The position numbers and the translations under genes are program-made. Shown piece by piece: positions 52,945 to 63,030 of a DNA stretch of 64,000 nt. The notes beneath the pieces were generated by a model, which saw only the letters and a list, made by a program, of their open reading frames with translations, had not been told where the DNA came from and made no database searches. Within the stretch, counting starts at the first letter, position 1. Each line of letters starts with the position of its first letter. This DNA comes from Anniella stebbinsi (lineage: Eukaryota; Chordata; Lepidosauria; Squamata; Anniellidae), in contig JARDYH010000007.1 in NCBI GenBank assembly GCA_029215795.1, positions 75,589,763 to 75,653,762 of the forward strand, written 5' to 3'.

Positions 52945-53062
52945 CCTTCCCCAAACCTGCGCCCTTCAGATGTCTTGGACTGCAACTCCCATCATTCCAT
53001 GCTGGATGGGAATTGCAGTCCCAACCCATCTGGAGAGCCCCAAGTTGAGAAAGGCTGGATTG
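52945..53062. repeat. Foldback element, family A
   Basis: 'ccttccccaaacctgcgccc' and 'gccccaagttgagaaaggct'; inner arms 'tcttggactgcaactcccat' and 'gaattgcagtcccaacccat'. Confidence 0.85.
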
Positions 53063-53304
53063 GAGATATAACAGCAGCTATGCTTGACCTCCCCATATAC
53101 TGTAACCCAGCGGGGATGATTTCAGAGTAGTCTGGGGTGAATTGTAAGCAAATGCAGTAGCATTTGGCAACGGCAGCAAAGAGAATGGATGTTTAACGTG
53201 GGTTTGTTAAATCCAGAGTTCAAATGTAGCCAAGTGTTTCACACAGGGCTACTAAACTCGGTTGGACTTGCGCCCAATTAAACATGTAGTTTTCCCCTTA
53301 CATA

Positions 53305-53397
53305 GCACCCCCCAGACATGTTAGAGTACAACTCCCATCGGCTGGCTGGGGATGATGGGAGTCGTTGTAGTCCAACACATCTGGAGGGCACCACCAG
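53305..53397. repeat. Foldback element, family A
   Basis: 'agacatgttagagtacaact' and 'tagtccaacacatctggagg'. Confidence 0.8.
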
Positions 53398-54419
53398 GAA
53401 GGGGAAGGGCTGACATTTGACGATCAAGATGCAGATGATCAGTTCGGGAAAGAAATGGATTAGAAAATCGGAGCAGGAAAGCAGAGAGAAATATTTGCTA
53501 TGGATGAAATGGAATTCAGACAAGAATGTCCCTGGCTAAAGCTCTATAGCAGGGATTGGCGGAATGGAGAGGGTTAAAAGAAGATGGGGGAATGAATGCA
53601 CACAGTCCTACCTCAGTGGGCCTTGTGTTTCTAATCCTCCTTTTTCTCCTCCCTCTGGCTCTAAGAATGGCCCTCTGGGGCTACCTTTTCCATCTCTCTC
53701 TGCTCCTGTGCCAGATACCTTTTCTGCTGATGAGTTCTCCCTCCCCAAGCATGCTTTCCGAGCGCGTTGGAACTTCCAGTTCATTAAACCCTTAATTGTT
53801 TAGTTTTGGGGGAGAGGAAGAGAAGGATGCTTGGAAATGCTCCCTTATCATCCGTGACAGCATCAGCTCCCTAAGGATCCTTGGAGAGGGACACACCTAC
53901 CACAAGGGGAAAATTTTGCTCTTAGGCTCTCCTGCTCTGCTGAGTATGGTAACAAGGGTAACAAGCACGATGAGCTAACCCGTGTTTGTGTATGTTGGTT
54001 TCCTCGTTCATCTGAGATTTTCCGAAATAATTAGACCCTGTGGAGCAGGAGCTGTCCTTTACTACGTAGCCTCCCCCCCACCTCCTCAATCCAGGAACAT
54101 CTTGAAAACTAAATGGGTAGATTCTAAACCAGCCATGCAAAGAAGACAAAAATATAACATTAAAAAACCCCAGTCATTTCTGCCCTGCTTTTCCACTTAC
54201 AAAAGAATCCAAAGTGTGTGTAAACTATTTTTAAAAAATGTATCAAATAAATATAGACTATTACACCGGCAGGATAACCCAAATAAACAACATGACACAG
54301 CACAAACCTTTTAAAAAAAACACTTCACTAAAAGGAACTATAAGCCCATTGAAATAAAATCATTTTCTCTAGTCATCAGAAGGCCATTCCAAGCCCTTAG
54401 CATTATGGTGTCCTGTTTT
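53398..54419. other. Intron, nothing recognised
   Basis: An A-rich end near 54140-54330 with 'tgccctgcttttccacttac' could be a decayed antisense LINE tail. No exon recognised. Confidence 0.4.
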
Positions 54420-54685
54420 GCACATAACGACAACCCAGAGTATGAATTGAGTATGGGTTGTTGTAGAATTGTGAGTTGTTGCGGAATTGTGGGTTGTTGC
54501 GGAATTGTGGGTTGTTGTTACGGATGAACCTTGCACTATGGTTTAAATATGGGTTGTTAACCATGAACACCCCAGAAAGAGAACCCATGGTTTGTTGTTG
54601 GGTTATGAACACTGGGTTGTTCATGGTTGACAAGCCATAGTTAAACCATAGTGCAGGGTTTACACATAAAAACAACCAGGTCAAT
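54420..54685. repeat. Short tandem array inside inverted-repeat element
   Basis: Three near-identical units of about 19 bp, GTTGTTGCGGAATTGTGG-like (54458-54517), followed by complementary blocks: 'ttgcactatggtttaaatat' pairs with 'agttaaaccatagtgcaggg', and 'gggttgttaaccatgaacac' with 'gttgttcatggttgacaa'. Probably a DNA-type element with an expanded internal repeat. Confidence 0.55.
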
Positions 54686-54749
54686 GCTTAGCAACCCTTG
54701 CACCACCCACCCTTGGGAGGCCATTCCAAACCCTTAGGATCACAATAAT

Positions 54750-54960
54750 ATGTAGGTATTTCATTTTTATCCTACCCTTCTTCCATGGAGCTTGGGTTGA
54801 CATGCATAATCTCTCCTCCATTTTCCTTTTATCACAACAGCCCTGTGAGGTAGGTTAGGTGACTGGCTGTAAGGTCACTCAGTCAAGGCTGAGCATGGAT
54901 TTGCACTTGGGTCTTGTCTGTCCTAATCTAGCACTCTATTTTCTACACCACACAGGCACA
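54750..54960 (-). repeat. tRNA-derived SINE (squamate type), antisense
   Basis: 'ttatcacaacagccctgtga', 'ggtaggttaggtgactggct', 'atggatttgcacttgggtct' and 'ctattttctacaccacacag'. Confidence 0.75.
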
Positions 54961-55076
54961 TAACAAACAGCTTACTCCCCTTCCTAGCCTGCCTGCCAAC
55001 ACATACCAAAATATTTGTGGATGGCCTAAAAGAGAAGAAGTACCAACTTCCTTTTAATTTTTCCTAATGCTTTCCT

Positions 55077-55202
55077 GCCTGGTTGTCTGGAAGTGATTTT
55101 TACTCACCCCAGGCGAGTCAACATTTAGTTCTTTTTGATTGAGGCAATCTTCTTAATGGTGACTCGTCTGGGATGAGTAAAAATCACCTCCAAACAATCA
55201 GG
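55077..55202. repeat. Foldback element with 43-bp arms
   Basis: Left arm: 'gcctggttgtctggaagtga' and 'tttttactcaccccaggcga'. Right arm: 'tcgtctgggatgagtaaaaa' and 'tcacctccaaacaatcaggc'. The loop is about 40 bp. A related core 'ctcgccccaggcgag' occurs at about 63401. Confidence 0.8.
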
Positions 55203-55783
55203 CACTTTGTGGATGGAAGAAAACTTACAGACTTTCTTCATATTCTGGAAAGTACTGAAGGAATCTCGTTTTTCCCCTTCCCGTGTACTTTGGCAAGGTT
55301 TGTGTATTTCGTCACGCCAGAAGCATCTTTCTAATGTCGAATGGGTGGGTGCTGTAACAGCCTCTCCTCTTTCGATTTACGTCTATGTATTGATTGTTTG
55401 GGCTCTTGTCAGAATCTCAGAGTGCATCTCACTAGATGTTAGATTCCTAAAATTCAGTATTTCAGAAATCAGCTTGAGAAATGTGAGGAAAATGAATGCT
55501 GAAATCTCTCTCTAGCACGAGGCAAGTTCAAAAGAAGTCCAGATTAACGTGTAAACGAGTTTTAATGCACGAACAGTCAAGAGCAGAGTTAATAACAACA
55601 GTGGAGCAGACTGAAACCATGAAAAGGAAAGCAAAGTAGATTAGAGTGATCTTGCTCTCAGAGGTCAAGATAGCAGCCTGACTTGCGAACTCTGTTTTAA
55701 GTCTGAAACAGGCGTGCAGCCATGGCTGAACTTCGAGGGAATGTTTAGGGTCCTGCAGCCCAGGGGGCTCCAAAATGACCACA
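55203..55783. other. Intron, nothing recognised
   Basis: No feature recognised. Confidence 0.4.
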
Positions 55784-55788
55784 CAAAG

Positions 55789-56012
55789 GCTCAATTCGGA
55801 CGACACAATAAACAACTGGTGTGGGGGAAACAATCGTCAGTTGTATTGACCATCGTGTTGTCTGAATGCTGCCATAGTCAACTCAGTGCTGATCCTAATC
55901 CACACCACAGTTGATTATTTATTACCATGTTGTGTGGGGAGTACCCCCTAGTTGAACAACTGTAAAGTTGATTATTACCCCATTATTGACTATCGTGTCG
56001 TCCGAATTGAGC
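55789..56012. mobile_element. 224-bp TIR element with 5-bp duplication
   Basis: Starts GCTCAATTCGGACGACAC and ends with its complement, GTGTCGTCCGAATTGAGC. Flanked by a perfect CAAAG (55784-55788 and 56013-56017). Inside are repeated AACAACTG/CAGTTG and GTTGATTATTTATTAC-type motifs. No coding capacity. It is similar in layout, though not in sequence, to the element at 60985. Confidence 0.85.
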
Positions 56013-56179
56013 CAAAGAGTAGCATCTGAGGATTGTGGCAAACGGGCATCAGATGGACATGCCAGGGCCTATTAGGGATGACACTGGTCCCTGAAGCATC
56101 CTTTTTTTGGTCTTATTTTTGGAAATATTTTATAGTTAGGGGGCGGCTGGTCAGACATGTACATGCTTACTGGCATTCT

Positions 56180-56540
56180 TCTTATCTATTATTATTATTA
56201 TTATTCATAAGATAATAAAATACAGCATACAAATATAAGTATACAACATTTAAAACAATTTAGACAGCTAAAAACAGTTTCAATAGAAAACTAGACCTGT
56301 TTAGATGGCTGGCACGAATGCCCCATCATATGCCATTAAATGCCTGGGAGGAAAGGACAGCCTTGACCTGGTGTCGAAAAGATGACATTGTTGGTGCCAA
56401 GCAGGCCTGAGTAGGGAGCTAGTCGGGGGGCCACCACTGAGAAGGCTCTCTCCCTCGTCACCACCCTCAGAGGAAGCACTCGGAGGGGGCTGCCAGTGTT
56501 GATCGCAGTGTCCGGGTATTTTCAGGTCAGGAGAGACTTT
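56180..56540 (-). repeat. L2-like LINE 3' region, antisense
   Basis: (TTA)n and an A-rich stretch, then 'acagccttgacctggtgtcg', 'aaaagatgacattgttggtg' and 'ccaccactgagaaggctctc'. Collinear with 35560-35800 of the long LINE. Confidence 0.8.
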
Positions 56541-58579
56541 CCGGCAGGTATTGCAGTTGTAAATTATACTGTCCTTTTCTACAACAAAACGCTGCACCTT
56601 TTGCAAGTCAGTGTGCCAGGATGGCAGAAACAAATTTCATTTTAGTCCTATAGTCATGGTAGTGCTCTGATTTGACTGCATTGAAAAAGAGAACCACACA
56701 TACCATTTTTATTAGGGCTGGCAAACAGTCTACATTACAATATCAGTAATATAGAAGCATTTGTAAAGTAGGGAATGTGTGTGTGGGGTGGGTGGGGGGA
56801 GAGGTAAATGATTCTGTGCTTTGTAACTGAAGGAATAAACATGGCCGTTTAAAGCCTTCCCAGGAAAACCATGTCTTAAAATTCAGCAGGGCTTTTCTTG
56901 TATCCTTCTGTCTAAACCTCCATGAGAATGCACCACTTCAGGAGGCGCAAAGATGGCATTGCTTCTGTGAAAGTGGCCCCACATCATTGTACTTGTGGAA
57001 GGCTCTGATGTTCTTCTTGCTGACCTGTTAGTTTTCTATGTGCAGGAGCGAAATCTTAACACATGGATGCTCTCAAATGAGCTGTCTCTTATGTGCTGAC
57101 ACACACATTCGTTAGCTGGCCTCAAATGCTCAGCGGATACTGGATGCTGGAACATCTGCTTGGAAGCACATATCTCTAATTTAAATCCACCGAACTCTCC
57201 ATCCCAGGGATGTGGGGGGCTGGCTGAAGTTACTCAGTAATTATGGCGTCTACTTTGTACTTGCACAGAGGCACTCTTTTCTACTTTCATTCTGAATTGG
57301 TTCCAGGGTTCGCTCTGGCTCATGTTAAGCCCTGGGACTGAATTTCTTAAAGGCATTTGTGATCTGCAATTCCAAAACAATTCCATTGCAAAATAAATCA
57401 ATAGCCTTGGCTTGGGCAGCATCAAGGTCTTTGCAAATTACTTATAAATAAGATACCTTTTTGATGGGCAGCTACATGTTTGCGCTGGGCTTGGCCCTCT
57501 CTGGCTTATTACGTGAATCTGATGCATCTTTCTGTGTTGAAGAAACCACTCAACTCTGATGCAGGACAGGATGCTTTTGGAGAGTCTGGGGGTTGTACAT
57601 CCTTGGTCAGCCACTAAATGCTACTAAATTTTACTTTGAGAATGGTGTCAGAGTGAGAGGTCAAGGCTTGTACTGCCCACAAAGTGGCCATCCCCACCAG
57701 TGGTGATTTCTATTCAGGCAGGGATTCCACTCCCCCTGCTCATTTGGCAATGGACGGGCCACGTGGCACTCTTCAGATGGCCAGATTTCACCCCAGGGCC
57801 TTCAGTTGCTAATCTCCAGTGTGTAGAGTCTTCTGTAGCACTTCATGCAACCCTGTTTGGGTCCAGAATGAGGGCCTAGCAGAAATGTGGTGAAAAGAGA
57901 CAAGTTCTCAGTGGCAAACTGCACCAGCCATTAAACTGGATCAGGCCAGAGTGCCCAATGGGTGGCTCCCTGCAAAGGCTACCATGGGCATCGCTACCTG
58001 GACTTCTGAGCCAGATTCAATTCAACCCACTCTCGGAGAATGAGTTCTCTGTTTTAGCGTATATACGGCTGTATGGACTGTGTGAAATCTGTCCCGTGTG
58101 TGTTCTGTAGACTGTGCGGTGTCGTTTGTTCTGGCATCTTTTCACAGATGGGTGCACTTTTCCAACTATGCCGAAAAATACGCAAATAATTCCGTAAGAA
58201 AGTTCGCAACAATTTACATAATTTATGTTCGTACATAACATTTAGCATAATATCCTCCATTCTTTTTGACTTTTCCCTGCATATATTTTCCAGCAAGGCA
58301 TACGTCTTAGCAGAAACTTGTGTATTTTCCTATGAATGAATTTGCTTAATTTCAGAAAGTAACATCAACAACAACAAAAATCCCGAAGTACACAGAGTCC
58401 CTGTGGCCTAGGGAGGCCATCCACAGCGGATTCTGCAGGTCAGATTCTTAGAAATCCAAACTTAATTTAGTCTGTCTCGAATTTTTCCAGCATCCCTAAG
58501 GGTATATAGGATATATTAACGTGGAGCCTTCAAAGTGCTTCACATTATCTCAGTCAATTTAACAGCTGCCTTGCAATAT
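56541..58579. other. Intron, nothing recognised
   Basis: About 2 kb with no recognisable repeat, coding exon or RNA gene. No sequence resembling the Ig-domain exon of SCN1B was noticed. Confidence 0.4.
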
Positions 58580-59255
58580 AAACCGTATATTATTATGCCC
58601 ACACTGGTGTACAGTTCTGATCACCACACCTAAATAAAGATATTGTAAAGCTGGAAAAATGCAGAAAAGGGAAACTAAAATGATCAAGGGGCTGGAGCAT
58701 TTCCCCCATGAAGGAAGATTATAACAGCTGGGATTGTTGTTGTTATTATTATTAATTGCAATTATATACCACCCTATAGCCAAAGCTCTCTTGTTGAGAT
58801 TGGAAAAAAAGGAGGGTGAGGGGAGATGTGACAGTGAGGTACAAGATGTGGAGAATGTGGGTAGGGAGGCATTTTTCTCCCTCTCCCATAATACTAGAAC
58901 CCAATGGGGTCATTATCCCCTGAAGCTGATTTGCTGGAGATTGAGGACAGATAAAAGAAAGGACTTCTTCACACAGCACATAGCTAAACTATGGAATTCA
59001 CTACCACAAGATGTCACGCTGGCCACCAATTTGGATGGCTTTAGAGGGGGGTTGGATCAATTCCTGGAGGAGAAGGCTAACAATGACTCCTAGTCCTGAT
59101 GGATATGTGCTCCTGGGGAACATGGGTGGGGTGCTGCTGCTGCACTCGTGTTCTGCTTGTGGGTCCCTGGTCGACAGCTGGTTGGCCACTGTGTGAACAG
59201 AGTGATGGTCTGGATGGACTTTTGGTTTGGTCCAGCATGTCTTCTAATGTTCTTA
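58580..59255 (+). repeat. CR1-type LINE 3' end
   Basis: Longest sense copy: 'ggaaactaaaatgatcaagg', 'ggctggagcatttcccccat', 'ctcccataatactagaaccc', 'acttcttcacacagcacata', 'gctaaactatggaattcact', 'gggttggatcaattcctgga' and 'ggtccagcatgtcttctaat'. It is interrupted at 58735-58800 by an L2-like tail fragment (TTATTATTATTAATTGCAAT, 'taccaccctatagccaaagc'). Confidence 0.85.
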
Positions 59256-59284
59256 TGAGATGAGCAACTGAGTCTTGAGAGATG

Positions 59285-59362
59285 GTAGCTTATTCTGATG
59301 TAAGTCACACTAAGTTCAGTGGGGCTTAACTCCTAAGTAAGTGTGCACAGCAGTGCAGCCTT
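59285..59362. repeat. Short dispersed repeat, family F
   Basis: 'agttcagtggggcttaactc' and 'gtgtgcacagcagtgcagcc'. Confidence 0.6.
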
Positions 59363-59524
59363 ACACTGCCGGAGCCCTTCAGCCTGGGCAACATCCAGCA
59401 GTAACAGCAATTTCCAACTCATTAAATATTGAAATAATGGGGAGTGAGACTTTGAATAGGAAACTGGGCATGCACTTGCAGGGGGGAGGGGAAATGTTCT
59501 CATTTGAAAACAACAAAAAGGTAT

Positions 59525-59660
59525 ATGGGGTGGGCAACCGGGTGCTTTCTGAATGTTTTGGACTACAACTCCCATAAGGCCCGGACAGCTTGGCCATTGG
59601 TTGGAGGTTCTGACTAGAAGATGTCGAATACATCTAGAGGGCACCGGGTTGCCTTCCCTC
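59525..59660. repeat. Foldback element, family A
   Basis: 'tggactacaactcccataag' on the left; 'catctagagggcaccgggtt' on the right. Confidence 0.8.
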
Positions 59661-60079
59661 TGACTTACACTAATAGTACTGGGGGATGGCTTGTTTGTGG
59701 ATGCTGCTTCAAACTAATGGTCATCCCATTTCTAATCATTAAATTTGCAGGGCTCTTGCTCAAGCGCTGCTGCGTAGCTGGTTGTGGGTTCGGGGCCAAA
59801 TAGCAGCTCCTGGGAAAGATACACCATGTCTCTTGAAATCCCTCATGCTTGGCAAATGGTATCCGTCCAAAAGACTCCTGTATTTCCAGAGTAGCTGGAG
59901 CCTGGCCTGGCCCCTGCCCCCTCCCCCACTTTGCAACTCCTAAGTCGGTGGCCCGGAGTTGTGCGCTAGAAATCCCTAATCGGATATGTCAACTTAAGCA
60001 ACGGCAAAGCATTGTTCAAACTTTTGTTGTGCGTTTTTAATTTATATTTCAAGGTCTTTGCCTTGTCCTACTTTGTAGA
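59661..60079. other. Intron, nothing recognised
   Basis: No feature recognised. Confidence 0.4.
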
Positions 60080-60420
60080 CCAGGGGTATTGAACCTGTAG
60101 GCCAAATCCGTTCCCCCCCCCCCCCGGGTTCCCCTGAGGTCACCTCCCTTTTCCCTGGCCTGAACCCCTTCCTTTCAGCTGCCAATTGTTGGGAGGTTTG
60201 CAGGCAATTGCATGGTTTATTCCCATTCTCAAAGGTTGACACGCTCCCCTCCAAGGTGTAATTTCTGGCAGGAAGAGCCTGAAGCCCCAATATGCTGGCA
60301 TATTTTGGCCCCGCCCATTTCGCCTTTGGCCCTGCCCACCAATGGAATGTGGCCCCCAGGAGCTTCCCCCAAATTGAACTCTGCCCTCGGACTGCAAGAG
60401 GTTCGACACCCCGGCCAGAA
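60080..60420 (-). repeat. Dispersed repeat, family E, antisense
   Basis: 'gggtattgaacctgtaggcc', 'gcccaccaatggaatgtggc' and 'ccaggagcttcccccaaatt', ending 'ggttcgacaccccggccaga'. Reverse of 30060-30440. Confidence 0.7.
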
Positions 60421-60434
60421 TCAGCCAGAGCACT

Positions 60435-60500
60435 AACGGAGTTATCCAAGGTGCTGAACCCTATCACCAGACCACGTTCAGCACCTTGGATAGCCACTTT
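60435..60500. repeat. Small inverted repeat
   Basis: 'atccaaggtgctgaaccct' (60444-60462) pairs imperfectly with 'cagcaccttggatagcca' (60480-60497), with a short loop. Confidence 0.7.
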
Positions 60501-60619
60501 AGAGCTCTGGCTGGCTTGGACTGAAACCCGGAATGGATCCACAGCCCCTCTGCAGTCAGAGCCAACAGCTTCCAATGGCTACACTACAACTTCCATCATT
60601 CCTAGCCAGCATGTGCATG

Positions 60620-60692
60620 CTGCACTAGAGTAAGCCCCTCTGAATCCGCTGGGACATAATCTCTGAGTAAACCTGCATCAGATTGTGCTGCT
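60620..60692. repeat. Short dispersed repeat, family F
   Basis: 'agtaagcccctctgaatccg' and 'atctctgagtaaacctgcat', reversed relative to the 35055 copy. Confidence 0.5.
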
Positions 60693-60984
60693 TAGCATAT
60701 TGTCCTTCTATAATGTCCCTTATTCTCCGTATAACCTCCCTCTTCCAGATTGGTTTATTTATTTATTTATTTATTTTTATATCCCAAAATAGTCTTCTAC
60801 CAAGTAAGTCCACATGGCCAGTGTCAGGTCAGCAATGAGAGAGGCCAGGGCGTTTGCTAGTGCCCAGAAGCTCTTGAGGAGCTTCTGCCATCAACCTCTG
60901 GTACCATCTTCTCTCCTAATGGGCTTAGATGGGCCATGATCCCTTATGCTTTCTCACAGCAGGAGTCTCTGATGTGACAAATAT
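60693..60984. other. Intron with short (TTTA)n
   Basis: (TTTA)n at about 60750-60776 followed by 'tatatcccaaaatagtcttc', probably a decayed antisense LINE tail. Confidence 0.45.
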
Positions 60985-61189
60985 GGGCTTGTTCAGACAA
61001 CACGCTTAGGCTGCTAACCCTTTTGCAGCAAATGGTTAGTGAGTGTGTTTAAACCATGGTTATGTAGCTGCCATGGTTAGGAATGGTTCATACGACACAC
61101 TTAGTCGTGGTTCACGTGACATGCTAAGCCATAATGTTTAACTCAAAACACTAAACCATCATGGTTTAGCGTGTTGTCTGAACAGGGCC
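60985..61189. mobile_element. 205-bp TIR element (foldback)
   Basis: Left 'gggcttgttcagacaacacg' and right 'cgtgttgtctgaacagggcc' are near-perfect inverted repeats. Inside are several ACCATGGTTA/TAACCATGG and GCTAAACCATGATGG-type palindromic blocks. No coding capacity. The target duplication is unclear. Confidence 0.75.
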
Positions 61190-61420
61190 ATCGTGAAACA
61201 GGTGGGACCAGCAACAAAATGTTGCAGTATGTTCTGCTGTTCAGTCTTCCTGCCAGTTAAGCCTTCTTTCAGGTTGCTCCATTCCCTCGCTCCATTTTCC
61301 TTCCCCCCCCCCCATCGGTATTCTGTAGCTGTTGAATATGCTCCACCCTCATTGAGCTCCGTTGGATGGTTTGATTGCTTTCAGAAAGAGTGTTTTGCAA
61401 ACCTTGGCATTCCTCTGGGC
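61190..61420. repeat. Dispersed repeat, family J
   Basis: 'caacaaaatgttgcagtatg', 'tttcaggttgctccattccc' and 'gttttgcaaaccttggcatt', in the same order as 25135-25400. Confidence 0.5.
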
Positions 61421-61554
61421 ATGCCGATAGCTCCTCCTTGCTTCTCGATGGCCTTATTTTGGCTACGGTCCCATCAGCACTCACGGGCTGAATGTGCTAT
61501 TAGAGGGAGCGGAAGACACTGCTTTTCTTCCGGGAGCCTCTTTTCCTTAGTCCA

Positions 61555-61690
61555 GGGGTGGGGAACCTCTTTCAGCTCAAGGTCCAAATTCCATTTCTGA
61601 GAGGCTTTCGGGGGCCGCTTTCCAGTAGTGGGCGGAGCTGAAGGCAAAGGGGGTAGGGCCAAAGGCAAAGGGGGCAGGGCTAAAACAACA
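61555..61690 (+). repeat. Family E fragment
   Basis: 'ccaggggtggggaacctctt', 'tcagctcaaggtccaaattc' and 'gggggccgctttccagtagt'. It contains two short tandem copies of 'aggcaaagggggyagggc'. Confidence 0.7.
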
Positions 61691-61799
61691 GCATGTTGTG
61701 ATCTTGCGAACCAGGTCTGTGATTCCTTTGGAGCTAAATGAGTATTTGGAGCTGGGGCGAGGGCCGTAGAGGTTAATTTTAGTTAGGATCTCAGCCTAA

Positions 61800-62760
61800 C
61801 TAAGCAGTTTTCAGAGCCTGGGTTAGAACCTCGGCACAGAGGCAAGCGATGAAGAAGTGTGTTTTGGCACATATGCAGAGTTCGTTTCCTTTGCATCTTC
61901 AGGGTGGCTCGTGCGTGCCCGTTCTTCTTTTGATTTCCTCTTCCCTTGATGAATCGGCACTTGGCACCTGCCTGCCAGATGTGTGAGCATCTTCCGTGGG
62001 AGAAGCGTTGTTTTTTGAGTTGACATTGTGGGTGATGTGAAACCTCTGTCTGTGGTGATGCATCAGGGCAGGATTGTTCAAACATCTGAGTCATCACCTG
62101 ATGCTGCAGTCTGTTAGTGAGAAGCGCGCATGTGTGTACTAATGCTTCCTAAGCACAAACCATCCCCAAACACCTGGCTTAAGGAGATAGGGCCTTTGGG
62201 AGTGAGGGCACAGCTTTTACGGAGGGATTGGGTCTTGCCACCTTCCCTTCTAGAAGGTTGTGTCTGCGTCCACAGGAAGGTGCGTGTGTCCCCAGTTCCC
62301 ATAGCATGTTTTCCCCATGTTTGAATTGTTTCTGCACAATTTGCAGGAATCTTTGCTTAACCGTCGTTTTCTTGTGTGGAATAGAAGACTGGTCAGTGAT
62401 AGGGATCAGGGATGGAGGATAAGAAATTTTGGGTTTGGGGTGGAAAGAGGTGTAATCGGGGCCAATGAGGGTCATGCCTGGACACCTTAGTAAAGACTCT
62501 CCTTGGAGCCTCTCTGATTTTAAAGAAAAATCTGGTGTGTTTTCGTTGTTTTTCTCTATGGTTATGAGGACTAGAAACTTGTTTGCTTGGCCCAAGTATA
62601 TGCTTTTCAGGATTCTGCGGACAGTGGTGGATCCCACATTGCAAGTGCACTCTATGGCAGTGCAGAGTCCTAAGCAAGTCCTGCAAATGAATCCACAAAA
62701 GTTACTTGGCCACCTGCTCATGCATACCGCTTCGTCACCTCTCAGTGGCCCAAACCAGGG
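61800..62760. other. Unassigned block
   Basis: No recognised repeat or exon. A 180-codon frame on the minus strand (62179-62721) has no domain I recognise and no splice or promoter support. Confidence 0.35.
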
Positions 62761-62914
62761 TTGACATCAGGAGGTGACATGGTTGGACACTTGCTGATGC
62801 CTCCACCCCACCTGGGAACCCACTGCCAACTCAAGGGATGGGTAGAGCGTATTCTTTGCGTGCAGAAAGGTGCATGTCTGGTAGGGCTGGAGGACCAGTG
62901 TAGATCAACGGTGG

Positions 62915-63030
62915 GCAGATTGTGGCCCTCCAGATGTTTGGGCCTATAACTCCTACCATCCCTCATCATTGACTATGCTGTCTGGGGCTGATGGGAGTTG
63001 TAGGCCAAAACGTATGAAGTGACACATGTT
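62915..63030. repeat. Foldback element, family A
   Basis: 'ttgtggccctccagatgttt' and 'ggcctataactcctaccatc'; right half 'gatgggagttgtaggccaaa'. Confidence 0.85.
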
